Source: an uncultured Chloroflexota bacterium
GTDB taxonomy: Bacteria; Chloroflexota; Anaerolineae; Aggregatilineales; Phototrophicaceae
Length of the DNA stretch: 16,652 nucleotides
Direction of reading: 5' to 3'
Assembly: GCA_937927665.1 (NCBI GenBank)
Contig: CALBRY010000192.1
Span: 1 to 16,652, forward strand
The stretch's first letter is position 1. Each line of letters begins with the position of its first letter. Positions 14,490-16,652 of the stretch are shown one piece after another. Under the pieces are notes generated by a model, which worked only from the letters and a program-made list of their open reading frames with translations, did not search any database and had not been told where the DNA came from. Made by a program: the position numbers and the translations under genes.

Positions 14490-15533
14490 GTGAAGCGAAT
14501 TCTATTCACGCTGATTGTACTTTGCGTGTTGATTGCGCCCGCCGCCGCCCAATCAACCGTTGATTTAACCAACGTGCGGACATATTTGATCGAAAACGTA
14601 ACCGAACTGAGAAGCCAAACGGCGGCGCTCGAAGCGACGGCGGCGGATTACTATATGCTGGCAGAAGCGGCGGAATTTGATTACGCCGCGCTGTGGGAGT
14701 CACAGCCCGGAGTCACCGCAGGGGCGCTCAATGCCTCGCGCAATGCATGGATGATCGCCAGCCCGCTGTATGAGCAGGTGGAAGGCATCGTCGCGGGTGT
14801 GCCGAGTCTCTCCGAATATGACGTGATCCTTGACGCGGGCGTTTCGGGCGAAGAAGACCCGGAAAACGGTGTCCCGTTCGATCTCACCTTGCGCGATGGG
14901 CGCATTCTGGAGCGTCCGGGGAATTTGTTCGGCGTGCTTGAAAGTACGCTGTGGGGGACACGCCCGGAATACAGCGCAGGAATCGAAGCTGACCTGAACG
15001 GTGATGGCGAAATTGGCTTCGGGGATGTGCTGCCGGATGCATACGTGCTGCGCGCCGCCGCCGAGACGATGCAAAACTACGCCAATGACCTGCTCGACTC
15101 GGCGTCCGCATGGGAGCCGAATGTCACCGACGCGTTTACCGCGCTCGTCGTGATGACCCCGACGATGAGCGAGTATTTCGCCGCATGGCGTGATTCGCGC
15201 TTTGTTTCTGGCGAAGCATCGACACAGGCGGAATTTGTCGTGATCTCCCGCCTCGCGGACGTAGAAGACATCCTCGGCGGTCTGCTCGTGGTGTATGACG
15301 GGATCAGCCCGTTGGTGAGCGAAGTCGATGCGGCACAGGATACGCAAATCCGCGAAGGACTGCTCGACCTGCAAAGTTATGTTGCTGACCTGCTGGCACA
15401 AGAAACAGATGGGCGCATATTCACGCCCGAAGAAGCCGATCTGTATGGCAGTGAGGCACAGTCCCGCGCTCAGGCGATCACGGGACAAATCGCTCAAGTT
15501 GCCGCCCTCGCGGGCATAGAACTCCCGGAGTAA
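14490..15533 (+). CDS. Exported imelysin/EfeO-like protein with EF-hand-like loop (putative iron uptake component)
   Basis: A 347-residue secreted, mostly helical protein. Residues 1-20 are a signal peptide (MKRILFTLIVL, ending APAAA before Gln21). GTG 14490 is chosen for its GAGGAG. Residues 145-156 (NLFGVLESTLWG) recall the imelysin/EfeO motif in which a His three residues before the Glu is expected; here E151 is kept but position 148 is Gly. Residues 168-179 (DLNGDGEIGFGD) fit an EF-hand-like calcium loop. The late region has MTPTMSEYFAAW and FTPEEADLYG. Family membership is inferred from this motif, helical content, signal peptide and the next gene, which looks like FTR1; EfeO-type proteins work with FTR1-type permeases in iron uptake. 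The stop is followed after four bases by the next start. It could also be an unrelated helical exported protein. Confidence 0.55.
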   Translation: MKRILFTLIVLCVLIAPAAAQSTVDLTNVRTYLIENVTELRSQTAALEATAADYYMLAEAAEFDYAALWESQPGVTAGALNASRNAWMIASPLYEQVEGIVAGVPSLSEYDVILDAGVSGEEDPENGVPFDLTLRDGRILERPGNLFGVLESTLWGTRPEYSAGIEADLNGDGEIGFGDVLPDAYVLRAAAETMQNYANDLLDSASAWEPNVTDAFTALVVMTPTMSEYFAAWRDSRFVSGEASTQAEFVVISRLADVEDILGGLLVVYDGISPLVSEVDAAQDTQIREGLLDLQSYVADLLAQETDGRIFTPEEADLYGSEAQSRAQAITGQIAQVAALAGIELPE

Positions 15534-15537
15534 TGCT

Positions 15538-16652
15538 GTGATCCGTCGCGTGCTGATCCTGATCGCTCTGTGTTTACTCGCCGCCGTTCCGGCGTTCGCG
15601 CAATCGGAGGACTCCGCCGCGCCGCCGCAGCAGGCGGAAACCATCCGTCAAGCATTATTTGACGCGCAGATCGCGCTGATGGAAGGCGAACAGGATGCCG
15701 CGCTCGATGATGTGCGCCGCGCCGCATCCACCGCCGAGGGCGCGTTCACCGCGTTCGATGCCGCGACGATCACCCGCCTTGATGATCTGTTCACTCAGCT
15801 TGAAAGCGCAGTCGAATCCGAGGATTCTGCCGCGTTTGCCAGCCTTCGCAGCACCGTATGGACGACTCTGCTGCAAGGCGGAATGCGCGTCACCCTGAGC
15901 GCGGTCGCGGTAGGGAACGGTGATACAGCGGCGCTCTGGCTGCCGCTTCGTGAGTTCCGCCCGTCCAACCGCTTCTCACGCCCGGATGCTGACGCAACGC
16001 TCGCAGTCGCGGCGCTCCGGCGCGGCGCAGTCGAGCCGGAAACCGTCGCCGCCGCTGTTCAGGCGGATTTATACGACACCTATCAGGGTCAGCTTCTCGC
16101 CGCCCTTTCGGACGCGGACAGCGCCCATGCGAACGGCTTTGCGCTCCGCCAAGCGGAAGAAGCCGGACGCGCCGCCGGATTGTTTGAAATTCTCGCGGAT
16201 GCTTACGCCGCGCAGCGCTCCGATCAAGCGTTGGCAGAGGTGCGCGCCGCATTCGCCAGCCTCGTCGAGTCGAGCATCCGCGCGGATGACGCGGCATTCA
16301 GCGCCGCCCGTGCCGCCATCGATTCGGCGCTCGGCAGTTTCCGCGCCGCGCCGCTGACGGATGAGGAACTCGCACGCCGCGCCGGACAATTGATGCGCTA
16401 TATCGCACTCGTCCCGGTGGAGTATGCGCGCGGTGTACGCGATGGCGTGGTCGCCAGCCCGATTGAGATTCAAGAGGCGATTACGTTCCACGAAGGCGCG
16501 TCCGCCGCCTTTGCCGATCTGCGCCCGACGTTGAGCACATTGGACGCCGAAACTACCGACCGCGCAGCCGTGCTGCTCACGCAAACGCGCACCCAGATCG
16601 ATACCACCGCCGATCCCGCCGCCGTACAAACCTCGATCAACGACTTGACCGC
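15538..16652 (+). CDS. FTR1-type iron permease, N-terminal extracytoplasmic region (3' end outside window)
   Basis: The frame runs from GTG 15538 past the window end (371 complete codons). GGAG (15527-15530) lies 7 bases upstream inside the end of the previous gene, so translation is probably coupled. Residues 1-21 are a signal peptide or first membrane segment (hydrophobic, ending FA before Gln22). The rest is an Ala/Glu/Asp/Arg-rich helical region made of repeated blocks with similar spacing. It contains LWLPLREFRPSNRF (about 135-148), RPDADATLAVAAL and an ADLYDTYQGQLL helix. I associate this type of region with the long N-terminal domains of bacterial FTR1-like permeases. The diagnostic membrane REXXE motifs would lie beyond the window and are not seen, so the assignment rests on that resemblance and on the EfeO-like neighbour. 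Confidence 0.6.
   Translation, partial: MIRRVLILIALCLLAAVPAFAQSEDSAAPPQQAETIRQALFDAQIALMEGEQDAALDDVRRAASTAEGAFTAFDAATITRLDDLFTQLESAVESEDSAAFASLRSTVWTTLLQGGMRVTLSAVAVGNGDTAALWLPLREFRPSNRFSRPDADATLAVAALRRGAVEPETVAAAVQADLYDTYQGQLLAALSDADSAHANGFALRQAEEAGRAAGLFEILADAYAAQRSDQALAEVRAAFASLVESSIRADDAAFSAARAAIDSALGSFRAAPLTDEELARRAGQLMRYIALVPVEYARGVRDGVVASPIEIQEAITFHEGASAAFADLRPTLSTLDAETTDRAAVLLTQTRTQIDTTADPAAVQTSINDLT

Noticed and set aside
14700..15644. 314-residue open frame on the - strand
   Set aside because: It is antisense to the imelysin-like gene and the start of the next gene, both of which have signal peptides and Shine-Dalgarno sequences.
1..16652. tRNA, rRNA, riboswitch or insertion-sequence signatures
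   Set aside because: No cloverleaf, conserved rRNA segment, known riboswitch core or transposase was recognised on either strand by eye.

Overview
The window most resembles a chromosomal segment from an uncultured member of the Chloroflexota (Anaerolineae-like). This is inferred from mid-to-high GC, exported proteins with Thr-Pro-rich linkers, a single-domain SH3b lipoprotein-like style of secreted protein, and C-terminal domains I associate with that phylum. No rRNA, tRNA, CRISPR array, IS element or phage gene is visible.

Layout. (1) 2-673 (+) is the 3' part of a secreted glycosidase-like protein. It converges on the minus-strand genes, with two short palindromes between them (694-713, 720-731). 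(2) 738-3166 (-) holds two tandem paralogous exported proteins with Pro/Thr linkers, overlapping by one base; only the downstream copy ends in an SH3b domain. (3) 3280-8794 (-) is a sugar-uptake operon in the order solute-binding protein, long MalF-type permease, MalG-type permease, trehalose synthase (treS). A hairpin lies between malE and malF, and treS sits between two long stem-loops that share an exact 19-bp direct repeat. Two LacI-type dyads lie upstream, but no LacI regulator and no ABC ATPase gene is present. (4) 9047-12988 (-) is a signalling cluster: a small unrecognised, probably sensory protein, a membrane histidine kinase with a Cache-type sensor, two stand-alone receiver proteins, and a STAS/SpoIIAA-like protein ending at a good intrinsic terminator. 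(5) 13149-14207 (-) is ferrochelatase (hemH). It is divergent from (6) 14490-16652 (+), an exported imelysin/EfeO-like protein followed by the extracytoplasmic N-terminal part of an apparent FTR1-type iron permease that runs off the window.

How the genes work together. The malE-malF-malG-treS block suggests import of maltose, trehalose or related alpha-glucosides, with TreS interconverting maltose and trehalose in the cytoplasm; the ATPase is presumably encoded elsewhere. The hemH/EfeO-like/FTR1-like divergon links iron uptake to iron insertion into porphyrin, and its 276-bp spacer carries three dyads that could be regulatory. The signalling cluster has no DNA-binding output, so its effect is probably exerted by protein-protein contacts.

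The strongest leads for something not well described are the compact sensor-kinase-receiver-receiver-STAS cluster and the imelysin-like protein, which carries an EF-hand-like loop and lacks the expected His. Gene starts were adjusted in several places where a Shine-Dalgarno sequence supports an internal start.
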